A model generated the notes under the pieces. The model searched no databases. It was not told the DNA's origin and was given only the letters and a program-made list of their open reading frames with translations. From Rheum nobile (taxonomy: Eukaryota > Streptophyta > Magnoliopsida > Caryophyllales > Polygonaceae): 64,000 nucleotides of DNA. The stretch lies in contig WOAB01000864.1 of NCBI GenBank assembly GCA_027886185.1, positions 1,426,001-1,490,000 on the forward strand, written 5' to 3'. Made by a program: the position numbers and the translations under genes. Below, one piece after another: positions 31,510 to 43,330 of this stretch (positions are counted from its first letter, which is position 1; every line of letters begins with the position of its first letter).

Positions 31510-34092
31510 TGTAATATCCCTCATTTTTAGAAAGGATAATTGGGTAATTTTCCCAACCTTCGTTCAATAATTATTTCGCTTTCAGTGGAGTTTGGATTTT
31601 CTGTAATATCCTTGATCTCCGAAATAATTCCTTGAGTGGTATAAAAATACATTCGATGTATTTTAGGGACTTAAAATATTTGTTTGGATACAAACATATA
31701 ATTTCAGGGGTTTAAAAAACTCATACCAAACTTTCCCTGTACAACTCTGCACGCCAGCCTCAAATTTCTTCCGTGTGTGTTTCCTTGTCGGGACAACTGT
31801 GGATGTGTTGGACGGGCACGTCTTCTCCCTTGGGCTTCAAATAGAGCTCGATCGGAAGGGTCGTGGGCAGCCTCAACAGACCACAACTCTCTCTCTCTCT
31901 CCCTCCCTCTCGGCCATCTCCGTTGCTCTTCCCGCCGACGAGCTCCTCCTCCTTCCCCGGCGTTGTTGTGCTGTCCGAGCTGCTGTTGGGCTACGTTGTC
32001 GTTGCGTGCTGCTGGCTGCCGGCGTCGTGGTGTTGCTGCTCTCCCCGGCGAAGACCCCGGCGACGAGCGTCCTTCCCGGCGAAGACGGAGCCGAGCTGCT
32101 GCCGCGCCAAGTTGCTTGTTGTCGCCGTTGGCTGCTGTAACTCCGACGACGAGCCTCTTCCCGGTGAAGGCGAGCCAGTCCGATGACGAGACCCATCCCG
32201 GCGAGCCACCGCTCCTGGCCGCTGCTGTGCGTGGTTGAAGCTCTATTGTTGAGCTGCTGTTGTTGTTACGTAGAAGCAAGGAAGAAGACAAGTGATGTGG
32301 GCTCCCCCTCCCTTAATTAATTACTTGTTGGGCCGAGAAGCCCAAATCCCATCCAGTCCAGATTTAACCCGAAATCGATCGAGCGGTATATTTTCGACCC
32401 ACTTTTATCCGTATTTTTCTTTAGGAAAATTTAATTAATATTTTTATGATTTAAAATCATAAAACTTTATTAAATTTACTTACTCGAGTTCGTCAGACAA
32501 ATTAATTGATGATAATTAATTTGTCAGTTGTAACATTATTTGCTGGATCGCGAGTGGACCCGTAATCCTGCTAGAGCTAGCTGAAGAATAGGCCATATCC
32601 TCGGAAAGGATATCATCAGTAGTCGTCTCGTCTAGATTCATCGCCGAATCTACTTAAGGCAAGTGGCGGTTCGCTCTTGCTTATCATTCCATATTTATAT
32701 TAATTATCAATTATTTAATTGTTAATTAAATTGGGATGAACTATTGTTTTCGTTTGGGAACAGATTTGATAAATGATATGATATTATAATAGGTTGTATA
32801 TACTGCTATAAACAACACTATTATATATATATGATTAAAATACAGATATTATAATAGGTTGTATATATTGCTAGAAACAACTTTATTATATCTGTTATTT
32901 GCCTCGATGGCATTGATGTGGACTATTGTGTGTTTTAACTGTTTAGTTAGAACGAGAATTCGTAGGAACGCTATGTACCTTACGAGGTCTAGTGGTTTCT
33001 TTATAACTGGTGCTAGGAGGATTGTTCCCTAGTATCCTTCGGTCATGACCTTACCCTTATTCAGGGTTTTGTGCACACAGCTGGTGCCGCCATTCGGGAT
33101 TTATTCCTTCTGATATCTCTTGTGAGGAGATCCTGATATCTCTTGTGAGGAGATCCTGATATCTCTTGTGAGGAGATCCTGATATCTCTTGTGAGGAGAT
33201 CTTAAAATCTTATAACGTAAATGTACGTTTTTGGAATTAATTAAGATAAGTGCCGTTATGCACATAATTAATATACCCTCAGGCGAGTAGTGTAGTTAGG
33301 AAGTAGTGCAGCTAGGAAAACTCGTCTAGACTTTGGTCAGAGTAAAGTTCTCTTTTCAATCTGAATTCGCATTGTGCGGTGAGGTTGGTCGTGAACCGAA
33401 ACACCAAGTCCTTTTAAACTATTATGTGAAATTATAATATTCTCAAACATTTGTCATGCTTTCCGATAAGACTCAATTCTTTTGGAGTCTTCTCTTCGTA
33501 CGTTTCTATAGGACTCATTCTTTTGGAGTCCTCTCTTCATAAATTTCCCATAAGGCTCATTTCCTTTGGGAGTCTTCTCTTCAGTGCATATCTAATTGTT
33601 TAATCATTCCGTGAAAGTACCAGGTTATATATCGTTCCTTTGGTTATTATTCGAAGGACAATGATAGTAAGCGGTTACGATCACTAGAACCATTCTAGTT
33701 CCACCCTTGCATAGTATTTCATTAGACTAACCAACCGGGTTTTATTCCTTGCATGGTTGGCTGGTGTCATCCGTCCTATGGCACATCAGTGGTTGATTCC
33801 CGGAGTTCCGAAGTAACCAGTTGAAGAAGAAGAGGCTTGCAGACGAAGATTTAAAGTCTTCCGCTGATATGTTTACTCTGTTATAAAAATACTACTCTCG
33901 TTTGATGAGAGATCTTTTATATAAATGGTTGAGTTCCATTTAAAAAAACAAAGTCTTCCGCTGTTTAATCTTTCGTTAATTATTATGTTTATTTAAGACT
34001 AATTGTTCCGATCAAAGCCTTGGGTGACATCGGACATCAACGTCTGAGGTCACTGGCGTGTGGCATTTCCGATGTAAGTCGGGGGTGTTACA
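31510..34092 (+). repeat. 5' LTR of the 31510 element
   Basis: TGTAATATCCC...GGTGTTACA. TATAAAAATA (31640-31649) is a probable TATA box, followed about 150 bp on by CT-rich and GC-rich leader sequence whose overlapping frames (31704-32291) are unsupported. Four tandem copies of a 23-bp GATATCTCTTGTGAGGAGAT unit lie at 33112-33202. The stretch around 32640-32700 is shared with the solo LTR at 23473. Confidence 0.9.
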
Positions 34093-34096
34093 AATA

Positions 34097-34108
34097 TGGT
34101 ATCAGAGC
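34097..34108 (+). other. Primer-binding site, tRNA-iMet
   Basis: TGGTATCAGAGC, the standard plant iMet PBS, four bases inside the 5' LTR. Confidence 0.9.
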
Positions 34109-34771
34109 AATGGTTTTAAATTTTTTGGCTTATTGTTAGGTTTTGAGAATTTTCGAAAGAATTAATTTCGAAACTATTTTCAACCTATGTTCTATTAAAA
34201 AGAACTTTGAGGATTTAACTGTTGGATTTAAAAGTTTTCTTTACTCCTTGGAATTTAAATAATGATTTAGCTATTTGAACTTCAAAAGCTATTTATAATT
34301 GGTGTATAAAATGTCGTGTTATAAGCGATTAAATTGAGTTTATGATTGTAATTTTAAAAGTGTGATTTTGGTCTTGGTACAAGTTTTGTGATAATCGTAT
34401 CACTAATTTGAGAAACTAACTTTATAGATAATTATTTTTATATATAAGGTTTAAAGGTATAAAGTATAAAGTTTGAAGACATCTGGTTTAAGATTAATTG
34501 GTTTTCAAACTTCTGCAAGAGTCAAGTTGTTACTTATTCCTTAGAACCATTCTTAGGAATATCGTCTCTCCTTAGATGGAATGTCATTTAAAGGTTGACG
34601 TTTCTCCTAGAGTTCCACTTTCCAAGAAAGTCAGAAGAAGGTCGTTTTGCGGTTAATGGTGGTGGGCCAGTCAGACTAATATAGAGTTATTAGTTTGGAA
34701 TCTTATAATTTGTATCATAGCGTAATCAACTCAGTGTCATGTACAAGTTGGAAAGGTTCTAGCCTAACGTT

Positions 34772-35566
34772 ATGGTTCATCAACAGGTGATGGACACCCG
34801 ATCCACAAACCAGGCAGCTAGCGAGAGTCCTAATAGTGATTCTCGAATCCAGCTAAGGAATGCTACTCCACAAGGAGAAAACACGGGATCTGGATCATGT
34901 AGCAGTGATCCGACCCCGCGACAGGATATTTATCAGGGACAAGCGGGCCCCCAAGCTGCAAGGGAAGTTCCACTTCTTACCCCGATCATGCTAAATGCGG
35001 CGACCATTGGACAGATAGTGGTGCTAGTGGTCGAAGTATTAATAGGTCAGATGATACCGCAAGCTCAAGCGGCCCCCATACCTCAAGTCATAGCCAGTGT
35101 GAAGGCGCAAGTTGAGGTAGGGAACGGGCAACAGAATCGCAAGGCTCGCTCGTTCAAACGCCCGACGTCGCCCACCAAGTTCGAGAAGTGTGGTTGTACT
35201 AAGACCAGGGCAACTCAGGCTGGATCCGCCAAAGGGTCAGGCTGGAATAGCGGCGAGATTATATGCCACAACTGTGGTAAGGCTGGGCACAAGAGCCCTG
35301 GTTGCCAAAAGTTAAAGCGGATATGCTACAAATGTGGGAGGGAAGGCCACATGAAGACATACTGTAAGAAGGAGGACCTAAAACCAAAGCAAGCAAACCA
35401 GGCCTCAAACATTGGCAGTGGACAGAACCCAAGGGCAGAAGTACTTGTTCCGGGGTCGTCCACTACTCGTGATAAAGGCAAGGCACCTATGGAATCTTCG
35501 GATCACGAGCAGCGACTCTTTGTGATATGTCACCCCGATGGGGGGGAAGCTTTGTACAAGTGGTAG
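34772..35566 (+). CDS. Shortened gag with two zinc knuckles
   Basis: 264 codons starting MVHQQVMDTRSTNQ (an alternative Met is at codon 7, MDTRST, the usual type of Gag start). The first 110 residues are polar with a hydrophobic IGQIVVLVVEVLIGQ stretch. The capsid domain of some 200 residues that normally precedes the nucleocapsid is missing. Residues 122-160 are basic. Two CX2CX4HX4C knuckles follow: C165-C168-H173-C178 and C185-C188-H193-C198, which bind RNA in Gag. The tail ends in KGKAPMESS and HPDGGEALYKW. The minus-strand element has a 264-codon homologue with the same missing capsid. Intact frame; expression unknown. Confidence 0.75.
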   Translation: MVHQQVMDTRSTNQAASESPNSDSRIQLRNATPQGENTGSGSCSSDPTPRQDIYQGQAGPQAAREVPLLTPIMLNAATIGQIVVLVVEVLIGQMIPQAQAAPIPQVIASVKAQVEVGNGQQNRKARSFKRPTSPTKFEKCGCTKTRATQAGSAKGSGWNSGEIICHNCGKAGHKSPGCQKLKRICYKCGREGHMKTYCKKEDLKPKQANQASNIGSGQNPRAEVLVPGSSTTRDKGKAPMESSDHEQRLFVICHPDGGEALYKW

Positions 35567-36240
35567 TATTTTGTAAGGCTTTTTAAGGAGCGACAACTTG
35601 TGTCGATAGCCTCCATAGCTTAGTAATCTGTCTACTTGACTTTCTGTCAGTTGCTTTATGTAATGTTACGATCAATGAAGAAGTGTTTCCTTGTTTCGAA
35701 AATTACTAAATTCGTCACTATTGCAAATTGTTCGTTCATACGAGACTCCGTGAGTGCCAAAAACAGTTATGTCGTACGGATAAAAACTGTCAGGACTCAC
35801 AAAGGAAGGGTAACGTATGGAACCGATGTGTTCGTTCTTTACATGGTTAACACCAGGGTCGACTCCACTATGGAATTTTTTTTTAGATCCATCCTTAGGA
35901 ATCTCTCCTTATTCCTGGAGTAATGTCGCATCAGTATGACATTAATTACTCCCTTCGTAGAACGGATGATCGTTATCTCGTGATTTGAGCTTTACCAAAA
36001 TTCCGTATTATAGAGGAAACAAATGTATGTGGTTAATGCTTTATGTGATTAAGAATTTCTTCTCGTATGTGTACCCTAAACATTTGTTTTGGTAAAAGTA
36101 TGTGTGAGTCAACTGTATGAAGTTCAGAATGCCTAGTTGTGTGGTCATACTATAGCCGTCCATGGGGATAGTTTGCTAAGAAGAGAATAGATATATATAA
36201 GGGATAGTTCATATGGAATCCAGTTTCTCTAAACAATTGG

Positions 36241-36300
36241 TACGAAGTTAGCATTCCACTGCTTGGTAAAGGGAGAGGTCTCAGGTTCGAGTCTCTTCAA
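36241..36300 (+). repeat. tRNA-like SINE fragment
   Basis: GAGGTCTCAGGTTCGAGTCTC (about 36275-36295) is a near-perfect Pol III B box context, preceded by TTAGCATTCCACTGCTTGGTA as a possible A box. No full cloverleaf, so it is not a tRNA gene. Confidence 0.5.
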
Positions 36301-36629
36301 CAACCTACTGGCAGTGGCGAGATTAATTCTAGGCCACCAATGATGGACAACCTACTGGCAGTGGCAAGATTAATTCTAGGCCACCAGTGATGGGCAACCT
36401 ACTGGCAGTGGTGAGATTAATTCTAGGCCACCAGTGATGGGCAACCTACTGGCAGTGGCGAGATTAATTCTAGGCCACCAATGATAGGCAACCTACTGGC
36501 AGTGGCGAGATTAATTCTAGGCCACCAGTGATGGACAACCTACTGGCAGTGGCGAGATTAATTCTAGACCACCAATGATGGGCAACCTACTGGCAGTGGC
36601 GAGATTAATTCTAGGCCACCAGTGATGGG
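36301..36629. repeat. 47-bp tandem array, seven copies
   Basis: Unit begins CAACCTACTGGCAGTGGCGA and contains TTCTAGGCCACCAGTGATGG. Seven nearly identical copies suggest recent expansion. It is followed by the palindrome TGGGCCGGCCCA at about 36658-36669. Confidence 0.9.
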
Positions 36630-37998
36630 TTGGGGTGGATGGGCTGCAACCCTGTGACTGGGCCGGCCCAAAGTGGCGGAACGTTACATAAAAGTACATT
36701 TTTTGGTGAAATCATAGATATTATGGTTATGGAAGTTGTAAGTAAATGTGTCCATTGTGGACCAGAGGATTAGACTTTCGGAAAGGCTAAGGGTGTGAGG
36801 TCATAGGTATTGTCTTGGAAGATGTACCTGAGGTCCGTTATGAGGCTTCCTTAAGAGAAGCGACATAAAGAATTGGACAGAGAGTGATTGATGCATGTTA
36901 CGGCGATTTGATGTTACGTTTAGGGAAATAAAGTAATTAGGCACAGCGATGCTAATCGATTTATCACAACCATGTTTCGAGGAAACTACAAATCTGAGTT
37001 GGCAGTGAGCTTTAGGGCCAAATTTAAGTAGGCCAAATGATTGAATTTGGGAAGTTGTCCTTTCAAGGAATAAAGAGTTATGACACTTGAGAAATTACAA
37101 GGTTCGATATTTGGACTTTATGTGAATGGTCTATCCATAAGGCGTATAGTACAACCCTTATTGGAAATATCAGATTGTGAAGTCACTGTGTTGGGAGTAG
37201 GCCACTTAAATATGGAAAGGTTACAGTTTAAGGATAGGATATGTTGATGATCCTGATATATTAAAAGATTCAGTAAAGAAAATTTTCTATGTACGCCTAA
37301 GGAGTAAAGTAGCAAGCATTAATCGTATAAACTATTAAAGGTTCCGATAGAAGTGACGGAGGCAGTCGACACTGAATCATTTTCAGGATGATACCATAAG
37401 GAATTAAGGGTAATATCTCATGTGATTCGTTTCGAGGAACATAGGAATAAAAGTGTGATAGTTATGTCTGGAGGAAGTTAAGGAATCTTAAGGGTTTAAG
37501 TTATAAAGTGATTAGAGGAATAGGTTAAGTCATTACCGAAAGGATACCAAGTTAGAATTTGGCATAAGGGCCAAACCCGATAATGATGAGTAATGAAATT
37601 GTGGAGTATACACTTAAAGGAATTAGGAAATACGATGTATCAAGACCACTAAGATATGATAATGGAATATAAGGCAGATAAGGTACGTACTCTAAGAAAA
37701 GTTATAAATGAAAAGGTTGACAGAGAAAGGTATGTTCTCATGCTTAAAGGAAAGCAAGTTTGTTGCAAGGATTTAAGAGGATATTATCATAAGATAATTA
37801 TGACCTGGTGGATGTAGTTACGAGTTGCTACAAGTGTAACATATGGAAATGCGATATAGTGGTATGATTGAGAAAACTGATCATTTTCCAGAAGCATGTC
37901 AAGGGTAAAATGATTAAGGATATTAAGTTCAGGTAGTAAGGTTAGTTGTAACTCGATCTCATAGATTATTCGGCCAAGTTTTGGGGTCGAAACTTCTT

Positions 37999-38013
37999 TT
38001 AAGCGGGAGGTGA
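37999..38013 (+). other. Polypurine tract of the 31510 element
   Basis: TTAAGCGGGAGGTGA immediately before the 3' LTR, preceded by GGGGTCGAAACTTC. It would prime plus-strand DNA synthesis. Confidence 0.8.
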
Positions 38014-40654
38014 TGTAATATCCCTCATTTTTAGAAAGGATAATTGGGTAATTTTCCCAACCTTCGCTCAATAACTATTTCGCTTTCAGTGGAGTTTGGA
38101 TTTTCTGTAATATCCTTGATCTCTGAAATAATTCCTTGAGTGGTATAAAAATACATTCGATGTATTTTAGGGACTTAGAATATTTGTTTGGATACAAACA
38201 TATAATTTCAGGGGTTTAAAAAACCCATACCAAACTTTCTCTGTACAACTCTGCACGCCAGCCTCAAATTTCTTCCGCGTGTGTTTCCTTGTCGGGACAA
38301 CTGTCGATGTGTTGGACGGGCACGCCTTCTCCCTTGGGCTTCAAATAGAGCTCGATCGGAAGGGTCGTGGGTAGCCTCAACAGACCACAGCTCTCTCTCT
38401 CTCTCTCCCTCTCGGCCATCTCCGTTGCTCTTCCCGCCGGCGAGCTCCTCCTCTTTCCCCGGCATTGTTGTGATGTCCGAGCTGCTGTTGGGCTACGTTG
38501 TCGTTGCGTGATGCTGGCTGCCGGCGTCATGGTGCTGCTGCTCTCCCCGGCGAAGACCCCGACGACGAGCGTCCTTCCCGGCGAAGACAGAGCCGAGCTG
38601 CTGCCGCGCCAAGTTGCTTGTTGTCGCCGCTGGCTGTTGTAACTCCGACGACGAGCCTCTTCCCGGCGAAGGCGAGCCAGTCCGGTGACGAGACCCATCC
38701 CGGCGAGCCACCGCTCCTGGCCGCTGCTGTGCGTGGTTGAAGCTCCATTGTTGAGCTGTTGTTGTTGTTATGTAGAAGCAAGGAAGAAGACAAGTGATGT
38801 GGGCTCCCCCTCCCTTAATTAATTACTTGTTGGGCCGAGAAGCCCAAATCCCATCCAGTCTAGATTTAACCCGAAATCGATTGAGCGGTATATTTTCGAC
38901 CCACTTTTATCCGTATTTTTCTTTAGGAAAATTTAATTAATATTTTTATGATTTAAAATCAAAAAAATTTATTAAATTTAATTACTCGAGTTCGTCAGAC
39001 AAATTAATTGATGATAATTAATTTGTCAGTTGTAACATTATTTGCTGGATCGCGAGTGGACCCGTAATCCTGCTAGAGCTAGCTGAAGCATAGGCTATAT
39101 CCTCGGAAAGGATATCATCAGTAGTCGTCTCGTCTAGATTCATCGCCGAATCTACTTAAGGCAAGTGGCAGTTCGCTCTTGCTTATCATTCCATATTTAT
39201 ATTAATTATCAATTGTTTAATTGTTAATTAAATTGGGATGAACTATTTTTTTCGTTTGGGAACAGATTTGATAAATGATATGATATTATAATAGGTTGTA
39301 TATACTGCTAGAAACAACACTATTATATATATATGATTAAAATACAGATATTATAATATGTTGTATATATTGCTAGAAACAACGCTATTATATTTGTTAT
39401 TTGCCTCGATGGCATTGATGTGGACTATTGTGTGTTTTAACTGTTTAGTTAGAACGCGAATTCGTAGGAACGCTATGTACCTTACGAGGTTTAGTGGTTT
39501 CTTTATAACTGGTGCTAGGAGGATTGTTCTCTAGTATCCTTCGGTCATGACCTTACCCATATTTAGGGTTTTGTGCACACAGCTGGTGCCGCCATTCGGG
39601 ATTTATTCCTTCTGATATCTCTTGTGAGGAGATCCTGATATCTCTTGTGAGGAGATCCTGATATCTCGTGTGAGGAGATCTTAAAAGCTTATAACGTAAA
39701 TGTACGTTTTTGGAATTAATTAAGATAAGTGCCATTATGCACATAATTAATATACCCTCAGGCGAGTAGTACAGCTAGGAAAACTCGTCTAGACTTTGAT
39801 CAGAGTAAAGTTCTCTTTCCAATCTGAATTCGTATTGTGCGGTGAGGTTGGTCGTGAACCGAAACACCAAGTCCTTTTAAACTGTTATGTGAAATTATAA
39901 TATTCTCAAACATTTGTCGTGCTTTCCGATAAGACTCAATTCTTTTGGAGTCTTCTCTTCGTATGTTTCTATAGGACTCATTCTATTGGAGTCCTCTCTT
40001 CATAAATTTCCCATAAGGCTCATTTTCCTTTGGGAGTCTTCTCTTCAGTGCATATCTAATTGTTTAATCATTCCGTGAAAGTACCAGGTTATATATCGTT
40101 ACTTCGGTTATTATTCGAAGGATAATGATACTAAGCGGTTACGATCACTAGAACCATTCTGCTTCCATCCTTGCATAGTCTTTCATTAGACTAACCAACC
40201 GGGTTTTATTCCTTGCATGGTTGGCTGGTGTCATCCGTCCTACGGCACATCAGTGGTTGGTTCCCGGAGTTCCGAAGTAACCAGTTGAAGAAGAAGAGGC
40301 TTGCAGACGAAGATTTAAGTGTCAGTACTTTAAAGTTGATCAGTATTACTTTAATATGTCTTTATAACCTAGCCATGTTATAGGTTGATTCTTAAAAGTC
40401 TTCCGCTGTATAATTTAAAGTCTTCCGCTGATATGTTTACTCTGTTGTAAAAATACTACTCTCGTTTGATGAGAGATCTTTAATATAAATGGTTGAGTTC
40501 CATTTAAAAAAAAAGTCTTCCGCTGTATAATCTTTCGTTAATTATTATGTTTATTTAAGACTAATTGTTCTGATCAAAGCCTTGGGTGACATCGGACAAC
40601 AACGTCTGAGGTCACTGGCGTGTGGCATTTCCGATGTAAGTCGGGGGTGTTATA
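38014..40654 (+). repeat. 3' LTR of the 31510 element
   Basis: TGTAATATCCC...GGTGTTATA; the terminal CA has mutated to TA. TATA box TATAAAAATA at 38144-38153. It has three copies of the 23-bp unit (39613-39680) against four in the 5' LTR. It also has about 85 bp near 40320-40405, bounded by AAGTCTTCCGCTG repeats, that the 5' LTR lacks. Confidence 0.9.
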
Positions 40655-41683
40655 ATAAACTCTATTCATACGTTCATAAACCCTATTCTAGAGGTTCATA
40701 AACCCTATTCTTATATTCATAAGCCCTATTTTAGAGGTTCATAAACCATATTCATAGGTTCATAAACTCTATTCATAGGTTCATGAACCTTATTCTAGAG
40801 GTTCATAAACCCTATTATAGAAGTTTATGAACCCTACTCTAGAGATTCATAAACCATATTCTATAGATTCATAAACCCTAGAGATTCATAAACACTATTT
40901 TAGAGGTTCATAAACACTATATTACCAATTTAAGATGCTTAAATATCAATTCGTAATTAATTTGGATAGAAAATAAAAAATTATCGTGAAAGCTGTAATT
41001 ATTTTGGGTAAAAGATTAAAAAATTGCTTAAAATTGTAAGGATTGAATTTTCATGTGTGTTTAGGTATTAAAGTTAGAGAGAAAGGCAAAGCGGAAAAAA
41101 GAGGGAGTACGCTCCTCATGGGAGGAGAACTCATGACCTCTCACTCCTCCCTTTAAGTCTCCACCACTGGGCTACACGCTCCTTTAGTAATAGATTGCAA
41201 CACTTTTATTTAAACACACGCGGACCTAATCTAGGCAGCGAAACAGACGACCCTAGATTGGTCCGCACATTTGGGCCAGTCCGCATATGATCCGGTTTCA
41301 CTATATATATACTAAATTAGAACCTAATTACGCCACATGGGCACATGGCACCCCTCATTAAAACTATCACATGTCATTTTTTCATTTCTTAATATAAACT
41401 TAATTACATATCAAAGATTTTTATCCTAAATCTAGCACTAATCTTTTCATAATTTAAATACAAATCAATCAGAAAGATTACAAATCAATTACAAAGATTT
41501 CAAATCAGTGACAAAATATTACAAATCCACAACACCAATCAACTTAGAATTGGATTGATCTTCTCTCGCAAATAAAGATTTGGACTGATCTCCATGTGAA
41601 TCTTCTTCAAAAAAACTACCCAAAACAACAGACTTGTCGATGACTGATGTGTTCTTGCCTCCGATGACAAGTCGAATTGTCAA
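40655..41683 (-). other. Right-arm minisatellite, SINE-like piece and spacer
   Basis: Mirror of 7621-8560. Minisatellite to about 40920, tRNA-like stretch at about 41105-41195, repeat end near 41280-41305, then AT-rich spacer. No gene. Confidence 0.7.
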
Positions 41684-42569
41684 GGTGACACCTTTGGATC
41701 TAGTCTTGGTTGGGAAGTCACTCGGCACTGGCAAATCTGCTGTGGAACGCGGTGTTGGTGATGGTTTGCGAGCGGGAGATCGCAATGGTTGTTGTGATGG
41801 AAACGGTGGAAGTGATGAATGGGATGAATAGATAGCGGTGGCGGAAGCGATGTGATGAAGAATAGATGACTTGAAAAGACAAGTCTTTGGGTGTCGTAGC
41901 GTCGACTGCGGAGGAAGGGAGACGCGAAGGAAGACTTGGCTTGAAGAATCAAGCGGTTGCCGTAGCGTCGGCGGCGGAGGGAATGGGGATGCGAAGATAG
42001 AGGATGACGTCCGATCAAGGGAAGGAGGATAAACACTCTACTTGAAACCTTGATTAAAATTGAACGTAAGAAATAACAATAAAAAGGGAGGCTTTAAATA
42101 GCCAATGTATCTCGGCCAAGACCTAATGGGCTTGGGCCGAAACGAGCCTAAGGGCTAGCCTATGCAAGTATGCAAAATGCACAAACCCTAAAAGATAGAA
42201 AGACTATAAAAGGAAACTATCTAAAACAAAGCGGGAAATAACAAATATAGAAAATGTCTCGAAACTATGAAAACGACGCGTTGAATGAGAACAAACACCG
42301 CGAGGAACAACGACTAAGGGTCGATGGCCTCGCGAGTGGGTGCACGCGATGTTGTCTCTGAAGAACGCGTTGTTTCATTGCCGATGGTGGCGAGGACGAC
42401 GAGTCTTGGGTTTTCATCTGGGCTTCCTTGGCCAGCGACGACGCGTGCGACAAGTGACGCGACGGCGGCAGAGATGGCTTTGGACCTAGACCTTGTCACT
42501 GGGCCCTCTGAGTGTAGGCTCATGGCTTTTTTCTTGTCTTGGGCCGTCATGGGAGGCAAGGTCACATCA
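41684..42569 (-). repeat. LTR of the Gypsy relic, right arm copy
   Basis: Minus-strand LTR starting TGATGTGACC at 42569, just after the polypurine tract (about 42570-42581). Inner end uncertain. Mirror of 6739-7620. Confidence 0.6.
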
Positions 42570-42965
42570 CCCTCCCCCACTTGGCTGTGAAGCGTCTCTG
42601 CTTCACCATCATCAAACTCTAGCTCAACATATGGTGTCAAGTCCGCCACGTTGAAGGACGCGTGGACTCCAAAATCTAGGGGGAGCTCGAGTTGATAGGC
42701 ATTGTCCCCTATGGCCTTTATCACGCGGAAGGGGCCATCTCCACGTGGTGCCAATTTGTGCTTACGCCGCGAGGGGAACCTTTCTTTTCGCATGTACACC
42801 CATACGAGGTCCCCAGGTGCAAAAACGATGCGGCGTCTGCCAGTGTTCTTATGGGATGCATACTGCGCGGCCCTTCTCTCCAATTGGTCTCTGGTTCTTC
42901 GATGGAGCTCTTGTACGTGCTCAGCGCGATTGGCGGTGGAGACATGCACTGGGTCTCGCACTACA
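42314..42965 (-). pseudogene. Gypsy integrase tail reading into LTR, right arm
   Basis: More complete than the left copy. Contains QLERRAAQYASHKNTGRRR, FAPGDLVWVYMRKERFPS, PRGDGPF, IGDNAYQLELP, ADLTPYVELEFD, then an LTR-encoded EGPVTRSRSKAI tail. This is the GPY/F end of a Ty3 integrase. It has no core catalytic residues; the relic is cut off at 42965, where AT satellite begins. Confidence 0.85.
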
Positions 42966-43330
42966 ATCTTCTATACAAGAATATTGCGTAGAAGATATAA
43001 CTATAAGATATAACCATAGTATAACTATAAGATATAACCAAATTGGATATAACTATAAGATATAATCATAGTAATACAACCATAGTATATAACTTATATA
43101 CTATGATTATATCTTATAGTTATATCCAATTTGGTTATATCCTTATAGTTATATCCAATTTGGTTATATTCTATAGTTATATAACTATATAATATAACCA
43201 AATTGGATATAACTATAAGGTATAATCATAGTATATAACTATATAATATAACCATAGTATATAACTATGCAATATAATCATAAGACATAACCAAATTGGA
43301 TATAACTATAAGATATAACCATAGTTATAT
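42966..43330. repeat. AT satellite, left block
   Basis: TATAACTATAAGATATAACC-type repeat, near-identical to 14975-15325. Short frames here are meaningless. Confidence 0.85.

Larger units (their letters stand above)
35567..38000 (+). other. Non-coding internal region of the 31510 element
   Basis: No pol frame. A stretch at 35740-35870 encodes RTHKGRVTYGTDVF and YMVNTR, also kept in the other gag-only element. 36241-36300 is tRNA-like, followed by a 47-bp tandem array. The last 300 bp contain faint, stop-filled traces reminiscent of integrase, which I cannot confirm. The segment 36720-37210 is homologous to 50760-51700 of the minus-strand element. Confidence 0.6.
31510..40654 (+). mobile_element. 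Gag-only Tekay-like LTR retrotransposon, TSD ATAAA
   Basis: LTRs 31510-34092 (2,583 bp) and 38014-40654 (2,641 bp), with ATAAA at 31505-31509 and 40655-40659. The empty site is visible in the left arm near 8560, where the minisatellite runs on without a break. iMet PBS, one gag-like frame, then about 2.4 kb without pol frames, then GGGGTCGAAACTTCTTTTAA and a polypurine tract, the usual end of Tekay/Del-type Ty3 elements. By eye the LTRs differ by about 2-3 percent plus indels. It lacks protease, RT and integrase, so it is non-autonomous. Confidence 0.9.
26755..42965 (-). repeat. Right arm of giant inverted duplication
   Basis: Reverse complement of the left arm from about 13295 outward, extended by about 240 bp of Gypsy relic that the left arm lost to the Athila-like insertion. 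Without the 9,145-bp retrotransposon it is about 7.1 kb long. Gene-capture, MITE and satellite order is preserved. Confidence 0.85.

Noticed and set aside
31704..32291. Arg/Ser-rich 195-codon frame and overlapping frames, repeated near 38208-38793
   Set aside because: GC-rich LTR leader sequence open in several frames on both strands; frame lengths differ between the two LTRs.
36275..36295. Possible tRNA gene
   Set aside because: B-box-like core only; no acceptor stem or anticodon arm can be drawn.
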